From positions 186,001 to 250,000 of the forward strand of contig NZ_SMOK01000007.1 of the NCBI RefSeq assembly GCF_004353925.1: a DNA stretch of 64,000 bases, given 5' to 3'. Position 1 is the first letter of the stretch, and every line of letters begins with the position of its first letter. This document shows positions 27,374 through 38,434 of the stretch, in pieces. The notes beneath the pieces were generated by a model. That model saw only the letters and a program-made list of their open reading frames with translations, was not told the origin of the DNA and ran no database searches. A program made the position numbers and the translations under genes. This DNA is from Pseudomonas sp. H9 (GTDB lineage: Bacteria > Pseudomonadota > Gammaproteobacteria > Pseudomonadales > Pseudomonadaceae).

Positions 27374-28088
27374 TCACACCGTTCAGGCGCGGGTAGGGGA
27401 TCTTCAGTTCGATGTGGCCCATGGAATACGGGGCGATGGCATACACTTCGTACTTGAGCACTACCGCGCCGTAGGTCAGGGCAATGTGCGGGGTCTGCTT
27501 GAAGGGCCAGGTTTTGACGAACTCGGCGTCTTTGTCCATACCGGTGCTGATCAGCCAGGCCCGGTGGGCTTCTTCGGCGGTCTTCCAGAAGGTCTCTTCC
27601 TGGCCGGGTACCAGCATGTCCTGCAGGGTCAGGACTTTGTCCTGCTGGCGAGAGAAGTTGATAAAGCCACGCCCCGGCATACCGTGGGCGCCGCCGGTGT
27701 CCAGATAACTGGACAACTCGATGATCACCAGTCCGTCATGCTGCTCGCGTACCTTGGCCTGCAAGTAGCTGCTGTGGCGCGGTTCGGCGCTGGCCATGAA
27801 CTGCTCTTCATAGGCTTTGAGCGAGCTGGGCAGGGCGTTGTGCTGGTTGTCCTGGGTCATTTGCAGCAGGCGTTTTTCGACAATCGCATCCAGTTTCGGG
27901 TTGGCCGGGAAGTGAATGGTGTCGATGTTGACCAATGGGCAATCGGCCGTGGTGCAACCGGGCTTGATGTGCTCCCAGCGGTCGCGCTTGACCTCCAGTG
28001 GCGTGCGCATGTTGGGCTGGAACAGGCTTTGACAGGCCCCCAGGGCCAAGGCCAGCACGGCCACAGTAGTCAGTTTCGCAAGCGTCAT
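27342..28088 (-). CDS. RsiV/DUF3298-type lipoprotein
   Basis: This 248-residue precursor has a lipoprotein signal ending in LALGAC, with Cys19 as the lipidated residue. The C-terminal half (TLTYGAVVLKYEVYAIAPYSMGHIELKIPYPRL) resembles the DUF3298/RsiV fold, and the middle has DUF4163-like features (SYLDTGGAHGMPG). These domains bind glycans or lysozyme in other proteins; here no activity is shown. The start ATG at 28088 has AAGGAT upstream; the longer frame lacks support. It is convergent with, and overlaps, cytX. Confidence 0.75.
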   Translation of the reverse strand: MTLAKLTTVAVLALALGACQSLFQPNMRTPLEVKRDRWEHIKPGCTTADCPLVNIDTIHFPANPKLDAIVEKRLLQMTQDNQHNALPSSLKAYEEQFMASAEPRHSSYLQAKVREQHDGLVIIELSSYLDTGGAHGMPGRGFINFSRQQDKVLTLQDMLVPGQEETFWKTAEEAHRAWLISTGMDKDAEFVKTWPFKQTPHIALTYGAVVLKYEVYAIAPYSMGHIELKIPYPRLNGVIKPQLFPGRG

Positions 28089-28271
28089 GATGATCCTTTC
28101 AGGCAAAGGTAATCGGGCTTGGACCGTCGGCAAGGCCTTCAGTTCGCCACTAAGCTGAATATCAGCAGGCTGCCTATCCTCGCAGCCCGGCCTACAAACT
28201 TAAAGGGGTGAAACACAGCGGAACGCAGGTTAGGATTGCGCGATGCTGTGACAGAAGTAATGAGGATTCCC

Positions 28272-28889
28272 ATGTCAGATACACCGAACACTGTGCCCAA
28301 GGATGTCGAGATCGTCGAGCGGGTGAACTGCTTCAAGGGGTTTTACCAGCTTGACCGTGTACGCTTGCGTCACGAGTTGTTCGCCGGTGGCATGGGCCGC
28401 GAAATCAGCCGTGAGCTGTTCGTGCGCCACGACGCTGTGTGTGTACTGCCTTACGACGCCCAGCGTGATGAAGTGGTACTGATCGAGCAGTTCCGGGTCG
28501 GTGCGATGGGCAAGGTAAGCAACCCCTGGCTGATTGAACTGGTCGCTGGTCTGATCGACAAAGATGAACAGCCGGAAGAAGTTGCACACCGTGAAGCGCA
28601 GGAGGAAGCTGGGCTTGTGTTCAGCGCGCTGTGGCCGATGACCCGGTACTTCCCGTCACCCGGCGGCAGCGATGAATTTGTCCACCTGTATCTAGGCCAG
28701 TGCAGCAGCCTTGGGGCGGGCGGCCTGCATGGGCTGGAAGAAGAGGGTGAAGATATTCGCGTGAAGGTCTGGGCGTTCGAAGATGCCTTGCAGGCCGTGC
28801 GCGATGGGCAGATCGCCAATGCGGCAAGCATTATTGCCTTGCAGTGGCTGGCCTTGAATCGAGATGAAGTCAGGGGGCTATGGTCGTGA
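28272..28889 (+). CDS. nudF: ADP-ribose pyrophosphatase NudF
   Basis: This 205-residue Nudix hydrolase splits ADP-ribose to AMP and ribose 5-phosphate. The complete Nudix box is visible: GLIDKDEQPEEVAHREAQEEAGL fits G x5 E x7 REUxEExGU. The ATG at 28272 follows TGAGG and gives MSDTPN; the earlier ATG is probably not used. Its 3' end overlaps the next gene by ten bases. It starts the run nudF-DUF1249-cpdA-yqiA-parE, a Pseudomonas gene order also related to that of E. coli. Confidence 0.93.
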   Translation: MSDTPNTVPKDVEIVERVNCFKGFYQLDRVRLRHELFAGGMGREISRELFVRHDAVCVLPYDAQRDEVVLIEQFRVGAMGKVSNPWLIELVAGLIDKDEQPEEVAHREAQEEAGLVFSALWPMTRYFPSPGGSDEFVHLYLGQCSSLGAGGLHGLEEEGEDIRVKVWAFEDALQAVRDGQIANAASIIALQWLALNRDEVRGLWS

Positions 28890-29332
28890 ATCTTTTGCGC
28901 GAACGCTACCGGGTCGATCTGGTCGGGTTGCAGGCTGCCTGCGAGGCCAACTATGCGCGTCTGATGCGCTTGTTGCCTGACATGCGCACAACCATGAGTT
29001 CGCGCCGAATTGGTATGACCCAGGGTGACCAGATGCTTGGTGTGCTGGTGTTGGACGTTGTGCTTGCGTGCCCCTACACCACCACCTTGCGCGTGCGTCA
29101 GGAACATAGCCTGCCGTGGTTGCCGGTACCGCAGTTGGAGGTGCAGGTTTACCACGATGCGCGTATGGCCGAAGTGGTCAGCGCTGAGCATGCCCGGCGC
29201 TTTCGCAGCATCTACCCGTACCCGAATGCAGCGATGCACCAACCTGACGAAAAGGCTCAACTGAACCTGTTCCTTGGTGAGTGGCTGAGCCACTGCCTGG
29301 CCTGTGGCCATGAGCTGGCCGTCGTTCGCTGA
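28880..29332 (+). CDS. DUF1249 family protein (YqiB-like)
   Basis: This 150-residue protein of the DUF1249/YqiB family has neither signal peptide nor membrane helix. It overlaps nudF by ten bases, and ATG is preceded by AGGGGG. In E. coli the homologue lies in the same nudF-yqiB-cpdA-yqiA-parE order, so the partnership is ancient, but its biochemical role is unknown. Conserved segments seen are RRIGMTQGDQMLGVLVLD and the C-terminal YPNAAMHQPDEKAQLNLFL. Confidence 0.85.
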   Translation: MVVNLLRERYRVDLVGLQAACEANYARLMRLLPDMRTTMSSRRIGMTQGDQMLGVLVLDVVLACPYTTTLRVRQEHSLPWLPVPQLEVQVYHDARMAEVVSAEHARRFRSIYPYPNAAMHQPDEKAQLNLFLGEWLSHCLACGHELAVVR

Positions 29333-29416
29333 AATGTGACGCTGGTCGATTTCGAGTATTTGCTCAAGAGGCGCTAGCCGCCATAATCGTGCTGAATCCG
29401 TTCAAGGAGCCGGCCC

Positions 29417-30232
29417 TTGCCGCAATCCTCTATTCCCCTCAGTGCAGCCCCTGTGCATGTGGTGCAACTGACTGACAGCCATTTGTTTGCCGATGCGCAC
29501 GGCACGCTGCTGGGCATGAATACCCGAGACAGCCTGCAGCGGGTAATCGAAAAGGTGCGTGAAGAACAGCCGCGCATTGACCTGCTGCTGGCCACCGGCG
29601 ACTTGTCTCAAGATGGCACCGAAGCCTCCTACGCCAGTTTTCGTGACCTGACAGCTGCACTTGGGGCGCCAGCCCGTTGGCTGGCGGGCAACCACGACGA
29701 ACCTGTGCCCATGGAGCGCGTCGCCCAGGGTAGTGATCTGCTTGAGCCTCTGCTGGATATCGGCAACTGGCGCATCCTCACGCTCAACTCGGCAGTACCG
29801 GGGGCGGTGCCGGGTGTGCTCGACGACGGCCAATTGGCGTTGCTTGAGCAATCGCTGCGGGATGCGCCCGAGCGCCATCACCTGATTTGTTTTCACCACC
29901 AGCCAGTGCCCATCGATTGTGCCTGGATGGCGCCAATTGGCCTGCGTAATGCCGAAGCATTGTTTGCCTTGTTGAAAGGTTATCCACAGGTGCGAGCACT
30001 GCTGTGGGGGCACATTCATCAAGAATGGGATCAATGGCACGGCGACGTACGTTTGCTGGCCTCGCCTTCCACTTGCATTCAGTTTGAGCCGGGTAGCGAG
30101 GACTTCAAAGTGGGTGAGCAGGCCCCCGGTTACCGCTGGCTGCGCCTGCACGTGGATGGCTCGATCGAGACCGGCGTTTCACGGGTGACCGACTTTGCTT
30201 TCACCATCGACTACGCGGGCGACGGCTATTAA
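29417..30232 (+). CDS. cpdA: 3',5'-cyclic AMP phosphodiesterase CpdA
   Basis: This 271-residue metallophosphoesterase hydrolyses cAMP and so tunes Vfr/Crp signalling. Metal-ligand motifs are complete: VQLTDSHLF, ATGDLSQDG, AGNHDEP, CFHHQP and LWGHIHQ. It begins with TTG at 29417, supported by AAGGAG seven bases upstream; no better start exists. It is 84 bases after the DUF1249 gene and 103 bases before yqiA in a run known from E. coli and Pseudomonas. Confidence 0.93.
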   Translation: MPQSSIPLSAAPVHVVQLTDSHLFADAHGTLLGMNTRDSLQRVIEKVREEQPRIDLLLATGDLSQDGTEASYASFRDLTAALGAPARWLAGNHDEPVPMERVAQGSDLLEPLLDIGNWRILTLNSAVPGAVPGVLDDGQLALLEQSLRDAPERHHLICFHHQPVPIDCAWMAPIGLRNAEALFALLKGYPQVRALLWGHIHQEWDQWHGDVRLLASPSTCIQFEPGSEDFKVGEQAPGYRWLRLHVDGSIETGVSRVTDFAFTIDYAGDGY

Positions 30233-30335
30233 ATGTTGCTGAATGGGTGAAACTGCTCCAACTGCCGCCGAACAGGCTAAAATGCGCGCTTTCCTGCCTG
30301 GCATTGCCAGGCCATACAGGTGCAGTGAGGACGGC

Positions 30336-30944
30336 ATGTCGGGTTCGATTCTCTATATTCACGGGTTCAACAGCGCGCCCACATCAAAGAAAGCCTGCCA
30401 GTTGACCGCTGTGATGCAGGCAATCGGCCTGGGTGATCGCCTGCGGGTGCCTGCACTGCACCACCATCCGCGTGAAGCCATGGCGCAGCTTGAAGCCGCG
30501 CTGGCCGAGCTTGAATCGCCATTACTGGTCGGCAGCTCCCTCGGCGGCTACTATGCCACCCATCTGGCTGAGCGCCATGGGCTCAAGGCATTGCTGGTTA
30601 ACCCGGCGGTCAACCCGCACCGCCGGTTTGACGGTTACCTGGGCATCCAGAAGAACCACTACACCGGTGAGTCCTGGGAGCTGACCCTGGATCATGTAGA
30701 GGCACTGGCTGAGCTTGAAGTTGCACCGCCCACAGATGGCGAGCGCTATCAGGTCTGGCTGCAAACTGCCGACGAGACCCTCGACTACCGTGAAGCCGAG
30801 CAGTTCTACCGGGCCTGCGCATTGCGCCTCCAGGCCGGCGGCGACCATAGCTTCCAGGGTTTCGCCGAACGCCTGCCAGCGTTGCTGAGCTTTGCCGGTA
30901 TTGCCCCGCAGCAGTATCAAACGCTCGATTTTTCTGTATTTTGA
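30336..30944 (+). CDS. yqiA: YqiA family esterase
   Basis: This 202-residue alpha/beta-hydrolase of the YqiA family (UPF0227) has esterase activity on short acyl esters in E. coli. The nucleophile elbow is GSSLGGYYA, the oxyanion region is YIHGFNSAP, and the catalytic His is in AGGDHSFQGF. The ATG at 30336 follows GAGG; the longer frame to 30243 is unsupported. It lies just upstream of parE. The physiological substrate is unknown. Confidence 0.88.
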   Translation: MSGSILYIHGFNSAPTSKKACQLTAVMQAIGLGDRLRVPALHHHPREAMAQLEAALAELESPLLVGSSLGGYYATHLAERHGLKALLVNPAVNPHRRFDGYLGIQKNHYTGESWELTLDHVEALAELEVAPPTDGERYQVWLQTADETLDYREAEQFYRACALRLQAGGDHSFQGFAERLPALLSFAGIAPQQYQTLDFSVF

Positions 30945-30980
30945 TGACTTATATTCACCTACGACTGACGACGAGAACCC

Positions 30981-32885
30981 ATGGCCATTCCCAGCGCTAG
31001 TGCCTATAACGCAGACGCCATCGAAGTCCTCTCGGGCCTTGATCCGGTGCGCAAACGCCCGGGCATGTACACCGACACCAGTCGGCCCAACCACCTGGCC
31101 CAGGAAGTTATCGACAACAGCGTCGACGAAGCCCTGGCCGGGCACGCAAAATCGGTACAGGTCATCCTGCACGCTGACCACTCGCTGGAAGTGTCCGATG
31201 ACGGTCGCGGTATGCCTGTGGATATCCACCCTGAAGAGGGGGTTTCCGGGGTAGAGCTGATCCTTACCAAACTGCACGCCGGTGGTAAGTTCTCCAACAA
31301 GAACTACCAGTTCTCCGGTGGTCTGCACGGGGTCGGTATCTCCGTGGTCAACGCCTTGTCCAGCCAAGTGCGGGTCAAGGTCAAGCGCGATGGCACCGAG
31401 TACCAAATGACTTTTGCCGACGGCTACAAGGCCAGCGAGCTGGAAGTGGTTGGTACGGTGGGCAAACGCAACACCGGGACCAGCGTGTACTTTTCCCCGG
31501 ATCCCAAGTACTTCGACTCTCCGAAATTCTCCATCAGCCGCCTCAAGCACGTCCTCAAGGCCAAGGCAGTACTGTGCCCGGGGCTTTTGGTCAGCTTTGA
31601 AGACAAAGCCAGCGGCGAGAAGGTCGAATGGCACTACGAAGACGGCCTGCGCTCCTACCTGGTGGACTCGGTCAGCGAATTCCAGCGCCTGCCAGACGAA
31701 CCGTTCTGCGGCAGCCTGGCTGGTAACAAAGAAGCCGTCGACTGGGCGCTGCTGTGGTTGCCGGAAGGCGGTGACAGCGTTCAGGAAAGCTACGTCAACC
31801 TGATTCCGACGGCCCAAGGCGGTACCCACGTCAACGGTCTGCGCCAGGGCCTGCTCGATGCCATGCGCGAGTTCTGTGAGTTTCGCAACCTGTTGCCACG
31901 CGGGGTCAAGCTGGCACCGGAAGACGTCTGGGAGCGCATCACCTTTGTGCTTTCGATGAAAATGCAAGAGCCGCAATTCTCCGGGCAAACCAAGGAACGC
32001 CTGTCGTCCCGCGAGGCAGCGGCCTTTGTTTCTGGCGTGGTCAAAGATGCGTTCAGTCTGTGGCTCAACGCCCACCCTGAACTGGGTATGCAGTTGGCGG
32101 AACTGGCCATCAGCAACGCCGGCCGTCGTTTGAAGGCCAGCAAAAAGGTCGAGCGCAAGCGCGTGACCCAAGGCCCAGCATTGCCGGGCAAGCTGGCCGA
32201 CTGCGCCGGGCAAGACCCGATGCGTGCCGAACTGTTCCTGGTTGAGGGTGACTCGGCCGGTGGCTCGGCCAAGCAGGCGCGTGACAAGGAGTTCCAGGCC
32301 ATCCTGCCGCTACGCGGCAAGATTCTTAACACCTGGGAAGTCGACGGTGGAGAAGTCCTGGCCAGCCAGGAAGTGCATAACATTGCCGTGGCCATCGGCG
32401 TCGATCCGGGCGCGGCCGATATGAGCCAGCTGCGTTACGGCAAAATCTGCATTCTCGCCGACGCCGACTCCGACGGACTGCACATTGCTACCTTGCTCTG
32501 CGCACTGTTTGTTCAGCATTTCCGCCCGTTGGTCGAAGCCGGGCATGTCTATGTCGCCATGCCGCCGCTGTACCGTATCGACCTGGGCAAAGAGATCTAC
32601 TACGCCCTGGATGAAGCCGAGCGGGATGGCATTCTCGACCGCCTGGTTGCCGAGAAGAAACGCGGTAAACCACAGGTCACACGCTTTAAAGGCCTGGGTG
32701 AAATGAACCCGCCGCAGTTGCGTGAAACCACCATGGATCCGAACACCCGCCGCCTGGTCCAGTTGACCCTTGACGACCTCGACGGCACCCGCGAAATCAT
32801 GGACATGCTGCTGGCCAAAAAACGCGCCTCAGACCGCAAGAACTGGCTGGAGTCCAAGGGTAACCTGGCTGAGGTTCTGGCTTGA
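30981..32885 (+). CDS. parE: DNA topoisomerase IV subunit B (ParE)
   Basis: This 634-residue ATPase subunit of topoisomerase IV works with ParC to decatenate replicated chromosomes. Motifs visible are the GHKL ATPase DNSVDEAL and GGLHGVGISVVNA, and in the TOPRIM domain LVEGDSAGGSA and DADSDGLH. The length is normal. The stop overlaps the TTG start of the next gene (TTGA). A TATATT hexamer lies 26 bases before the ATG and may be a -10, but no clear -35 is seen. Confidence 0.98.
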   Translation: MAIPSASAYNADAIEVLSGLDPVRKRPGMYTDTSRPNHLAQEVIDNSVDEALAGHAKSVQVILHADHSLEVSDDGRGMPVDIHPEEGVSGVELILTKLHAGGKFSNKNYQFSGGLHGVGISVVNALSSQVRVKVKRDGTEYQMTFADGYKASELEVVGTVGKRNTGTSVYFSPDPKYFDSPKFSISRLKHVLKAKAVLCPGLLVSFEDKASGEKVEWHYEDGLRSYLVDSVSEFQRLPDEPFCGSLAGNKEAVDWALLWLPEGGDSVQESYVNLIPTAQGGTHVNGLRQGLLDAMREFCEFRNLLPRGVKLAPEDVWERITFVLSMKMQEPQFSGQTKERLSSREAAAFVSGVVKDAFSLWLNAHPELGMQLAELAISNAGRRLKASKKVERKRVTQGPALPGKLADCAGQDPMRAELFLVEGDSAGGSAKQARDKEFQAILPLRGKILNTWEVDGGEVLASQEVHNIAVAIGVDPGAADMSQLRYGKICILADADSDGLHIATLLCALFVQHFRPLVEAGHVYVAMPPLYRIDLGKEIYYALDEAERDGILDRLVAEKKRGKPQVTRFKGLGEMNPPQLRETTMDPNTRRLVQLTLDDLDGTREIMDMLLAKKRASDRKNWLESKGNLAEVLA

Positions 32886-33864
32886 TCCGTTCACTACTGG
32901 CTGCAGTGCTTGGCGTTTTTGCCCTGACATCGCAGGCCGCACCCTGGCCGGAGCTGAAGTTTGTTGCTGAGTACCCGGTCGAGGGTATGCGCGGTGGCAA
33001 CCTGTCGGGCCTGGCCGTGTGCAAGGGTGAGTTGTGGACCATCTCCGATCGCGATGACGACCTGATTTATCGGCTCGATACCAAAGCGCCGGTATGGGAA
33101 GCGCAGTCTGTGCACCTGGCGGCACCGCCCGTTCCGGACAGCGGCTTGCCCTGGGGCATTCGTTCACGTAACTGGGCAGCAGGCCAGGTGCGTGGTGGAG
33201 ATCTGGATTTCGAAGGCATCAGTTGTGATGATGCCGGTAACCGTTATCTGGTCAGTGAAGCCCATGCCGCCGTGCTGCAAGTGCCGGTAGAGGGTGAGCC
33301 CAACTGGCTGAAAATCGACCCGAGCATGGTTCGCCAGGCTCGGGCCAGTGGCATGCTTTTGCATTTCAACGCGCTGTTTGAAGGGCTGGCAGTTAGCCCG
33401 GCTGGAGATCGTATCTGGTTGGCGGCCGAGCGCGAACGGCGCGGCCTGCTGCTGATCAATCGCCAGCAGACGGTCTGGAATTGCGGGGATGGCTGTGTGC
33501 TGCTCAGCGAAGCCGGGGTTGAAATGCAACCGCCGCAAATGCCCGAGCCGCGCGCATTACCGCGCGATTTTGCCGACCTTGCACTGTTCAACAACAAGCT
33601 GTTCACCCTGGAGCGTAACGCCCACCGTATCTGCCGCCGCGACGTGAGCAAGGGCAAGGTTGAGCGTTGCTGGTCTTACGCTGAAGATGGCCTGGCCGAG
33701 TCGCGCCAGTACGCCCAGCCATTCGGTTTGGCCGAAGCCTTGGTGATTGATGCCGAAGGTGCCTGGATCGGTTTGGACAATAACGGTGCAACCCGCAAAG
33801 ATGGCGAATCGCGACCGATTGTCTGGCGCTTTGCCGCGCCGGCCGGTGGCTGGAGCAGCAAGTC

Positions 33865-33868
<4 letters not shown>
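32882..33868 (+). CDS. Esterase-like/phytase-like exported beta-propeller protein
   Basis: This 328-residue precursor has a signal peptide (IRSLLAAVLGVFALTSQAA) and a body of the esterase-like activity of phytase family, probably a beta-propeller: SGLAVCKGELWTISDRDDDLIY and DLDFEGISCD are blade-type strands that could bind calcium or phosphate esters. It starts with TTG overlapping the parE stop and ends overlapping the next gene (GTGA), so it sits in the middle of a parE-parC transcript. Enzymatic activity and substrate are unknown. Confidence 0.78.
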
Positions 33869-36652
<2,784 letters not shown>

Positions 36653-36662
36653 CCCGAGCTAG

Positions 36663-36700
36663 AAACCCCGAATAGGTATTTTCGTGTCTGTTCGGGGTTT
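36663..36700 (+). terminator. Terminator-like hairpin after parC
   Basis: Inverted repeats AAACCCCGAA and TTCGGGGTTT (10 bp) are separated by an 18-base loop, starting ten bases after the parC stop. The stem ends in TTT and an A-rich tail rather than a long T run, so strength is uncertain. Confidence 0.6.
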
Positions 36701-36825
36701 AAACACTGGAGTCGCACCGTTATTTCGCGGATGATAGGCCCCTTGCGATACCAGCGTGGCTGTGTATCCGACTGAATCTACATGAGTATCATTGCGGTGT
36801 GCCTTGTGGCGACCGCCTGGATGGG

Positions 36826-37533
36826 ATGATGAAATTTCTGCGTCTTCCGTTGGTTTTGCTGTGTGGCGTGCTGGGTCTGGCCGGCTGCAGCATGCATCAG
36901 CCGGTTTCCCTGTATCAGCTCGACAGCGGTGAGCCTGGCCAACCCAAGCAAAGCGCGGGCATGGCTGTTGTGCTCGGCCCGGTATCGGTTGCTGATTACT
37001 TGCAGCGTGAGACGCTGTTGCAGCGCCAGTCTGATGGCAGCCTGACTGCATCGACCGATGGCCGCTGGGCGGGAAGTCTCTCGGCCGATATCGATCAATT
37101 GCTGGTCCGTCAATTGGCCTGGCGTCTGGACAGCCAGCGCGTGGTGCTGGCACCGGGCAATAGCGGGTTCACTCCGGATGTGCAGGTGCTGTTGTCGATC
37201 ACCCGTCTGGACTCTGGCAACAACCAACCGGCAATCCTCGATGCGCAATGGCGCTTGCTGGATCGTCGCGGTCAGGTCCGGGACAACCGTATTGTTCACC
37301 TGGAGCAGCAGCATGCAGGCAGTGCGGCGGCTCAGGTTCAGGCCCAGGGTCAGTTGCTGCAAAAGCTTGCTGAGCAGTTGAGCATTGCCCTCAAGCCGCT
37401 GGCCAATCAGCCACCGCTGGTTGAAGAAACGCCGAAGAAGGCAGCGCCGGTGCAAGTACGCAAAGAGCCGGAGAAGCCAAAGATTCCATTGGCAACACCG
37501 ATTCGTACTGATTTGGAAGTGTTCCGCTTCTAA
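36826..37533 (+). CDS. PqiC/YmbA-type ABC-transport auxiliary lipoprotein
   Basis: This lipoprotein precursor of about 235 residues has a signal ending LGLAGC and the family fold of PqiC/YmbA: YQLDSG and a first strand GMAVVLGPVSVADYLQRE, then DGRWAGSLSADIDQLLVRQL. Members work with MCE-domain lipid transport systems (PqiAB, Mla-like) at the outer membrane; no MCE gene is seen here, so a distant partner is implied. The start is at one of two adjacent ATGs (36826 or 36829). It ends in a proline/lysine-rich tail and is followed by a strong terminator. Confidence 0.75.
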   Translation: MMKFLRLPLVLLCGVLGLAGCSMHQPVSLYQLDSGEPGQPKQSAGMAVVLGPVSVADYLQRETLLQRQSDGSLTASTDGRWAGSLSADIDQLLVRQLAWRLDSQRVVLAPGNSGFTPDVQVLLSITRLDSGNNQPAILDAQWRLLDRRGQVRDNRIVHLEQQHAGSAAAQVQAQGQLLQKLAEQLSIALKPLANQPPLVEETPKKAAPVQVRKEPEKPKIPLATPIRTDLEVFRF

Positions 37534-37534
37534 C

Positions 37535-37564
37535 AAAAAAGCCCGCAAATGCGGGCTTTTTTTT
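37535..37564 (+). terminator. Rho-independent terminator after the PqiC-like gene
   Basis: AAAAAAGCCCGC, loop AAAT, GCGGGCTTTTTTTT. It is a strong bidirectional terminator, with both a T run downstream and an A run upstream. Confidence 0.95.
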
Positions 37565-37566
37565 GG

Positions 37567-38324
37567 CGGATTATCGGGGAGTATTGGATTTGGATTTGGA
37601 TTTGAGCGCTGTGAGCTTATCCGTTTGGCGTGGTGGCACCACTGGCCCCTTCCGCCTTTACGGCGTCTGACTTTTTTCTTGGAAAAAGTCAGCAAAACCG
37701 TTCGCTCCTGCATCCGGCCCTACGCTGCGCTCCGGGTTCCCTCCTTCCGGTATTGCTCCCGTGAGGACCGCGCTAACGGGCCATCCATGGCCCGAAGCGC
37801 TTGACGGGCTCCTGCCCGTCACCTCACTACGCAATTCCTCCACTCGGCCTCCTGAAGTCGCAGACCGCAGCGTCTGAACCATCGTGTACACAAGAGCTAA
37901 AAGCTAAAAGCTAAAAGCTAAAAGCTTAAAGCTTAAAGCTAAGAGCTAAGAGCTAAGAGCTAAGAGCTAAAAACTCGCAGCTATCGAAGATAACGCCAGC
38001 GCAGGCGCTGCCCGTAATTTTGCGACTTCAGGAGGCTGAGTGGAGGTGCCTGGAGGGCCAGGTGCGTAAGCACCCTTCGGCTGTGCCGAAGGCGCGAGAT
38101 GTAGACTTGCGTAGCAAGTCGTAGGCCGCGCGGGCCTGGAGGGCGCCGGAGCGAAGGGACCCGAAGCGCAGCGTAGGGCCGGATGCAGGAGCGAGCGGTT
38201 TTGCTGACTTTTTCCAAGAAAAAAGTCAGACGCCGTAAAGGCGGAAGGGGCCTGAAGAGCCACCACACCGAACGGATAAGCCCACAGCGCTCAAAGCCAA
38301 AGCCAATTACTCCCCGACAATTCG
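37567..38324. repeat. Large imperfect inverted repeat flanking a heptamer array
   Basis: The gap between the PqiC-like gene and smp (37565-38434) contains no convincing gene. Left arm 37567-37863 and right arm 38021-38324 match as reverse complements at both ends: the outer part (TCGGGGAG..., GGCGTCTGACTTTTTTCTTGGAAAAAGTCA..., CTGCATCCGGCCCTACGCTGCGC) and the inner CTCCTGAAGTCGCA. Their middle parts differ, each with its own hairpins. Each arm also carries the internal hairpin TGACTTTTTT...AAAAAGTCA. This resembles the R178-like repeat family known from Pseudomonas. Short open frames inside it (for example 37658-37891 and 37967-38266 on the minus strand) are translations of the repeat. One arm also shows three copies of GGATTT (37586-37603) against two GGCTTT in the other. 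Confidence 0.8.
37894..37970. repeat. Heptamer tandem repeat, 11 copies
   Basis: Eleven head-to-tail 7-base units lie at the centre of the large inverted repeat. In order they read GAGCTAA, then AAGCTAA three times, AAGCTTA twice, AAGCTAA once and GAGCTAA four times. The array is exactly 77 bases. Copy number is likely to vary between strains. Confidence 0.9.
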
Positions 38325-38353
38325 TGAAGAACCTTTTTTTGGCGACTGTCCCA

Positions 38354-38422
38354 GTGGGAGCGGGCTTGCCCCGCGATTGCGGTTTGTCTGTGATACCGCG
38401 TCGCGGGGCAAGCCCGCTCCCA
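38354..38422. repeat. REP element pair (inverted)
   Basis: Two REP cores face each other across about 23 bases, between the large inverted repeat and the end of smp. Confidence 0.9.
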
Positions 38423-38434
38423 TAGGAGGTGGGG

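Noticed and set aside
30522..32213. 563-codon minus-strand frame over yqiA and parE
   Set aside because: It is a shadow of parE on the opposite strand, without a ribosome binding site or recognisable domain.
36659..37153. 164-codon minus-strand frame between parC and the PqiC-like gene
   Set aside because: It covers the parC terminator and the lipoprotein gene and has no domain or start site support.
37894..37970. Possible CRISPR array
   Set aside because: The units are 7 bases with no spacers, and there are no cas genes in the window.
37658..38266. Small frames on both strands inside the large inverted repeat
   Set aside because: They are translations of repeat DNA; the same peptide (for example PLPPLRRLTFFLEKVS) appears from both arms, which is explained by the repeat.
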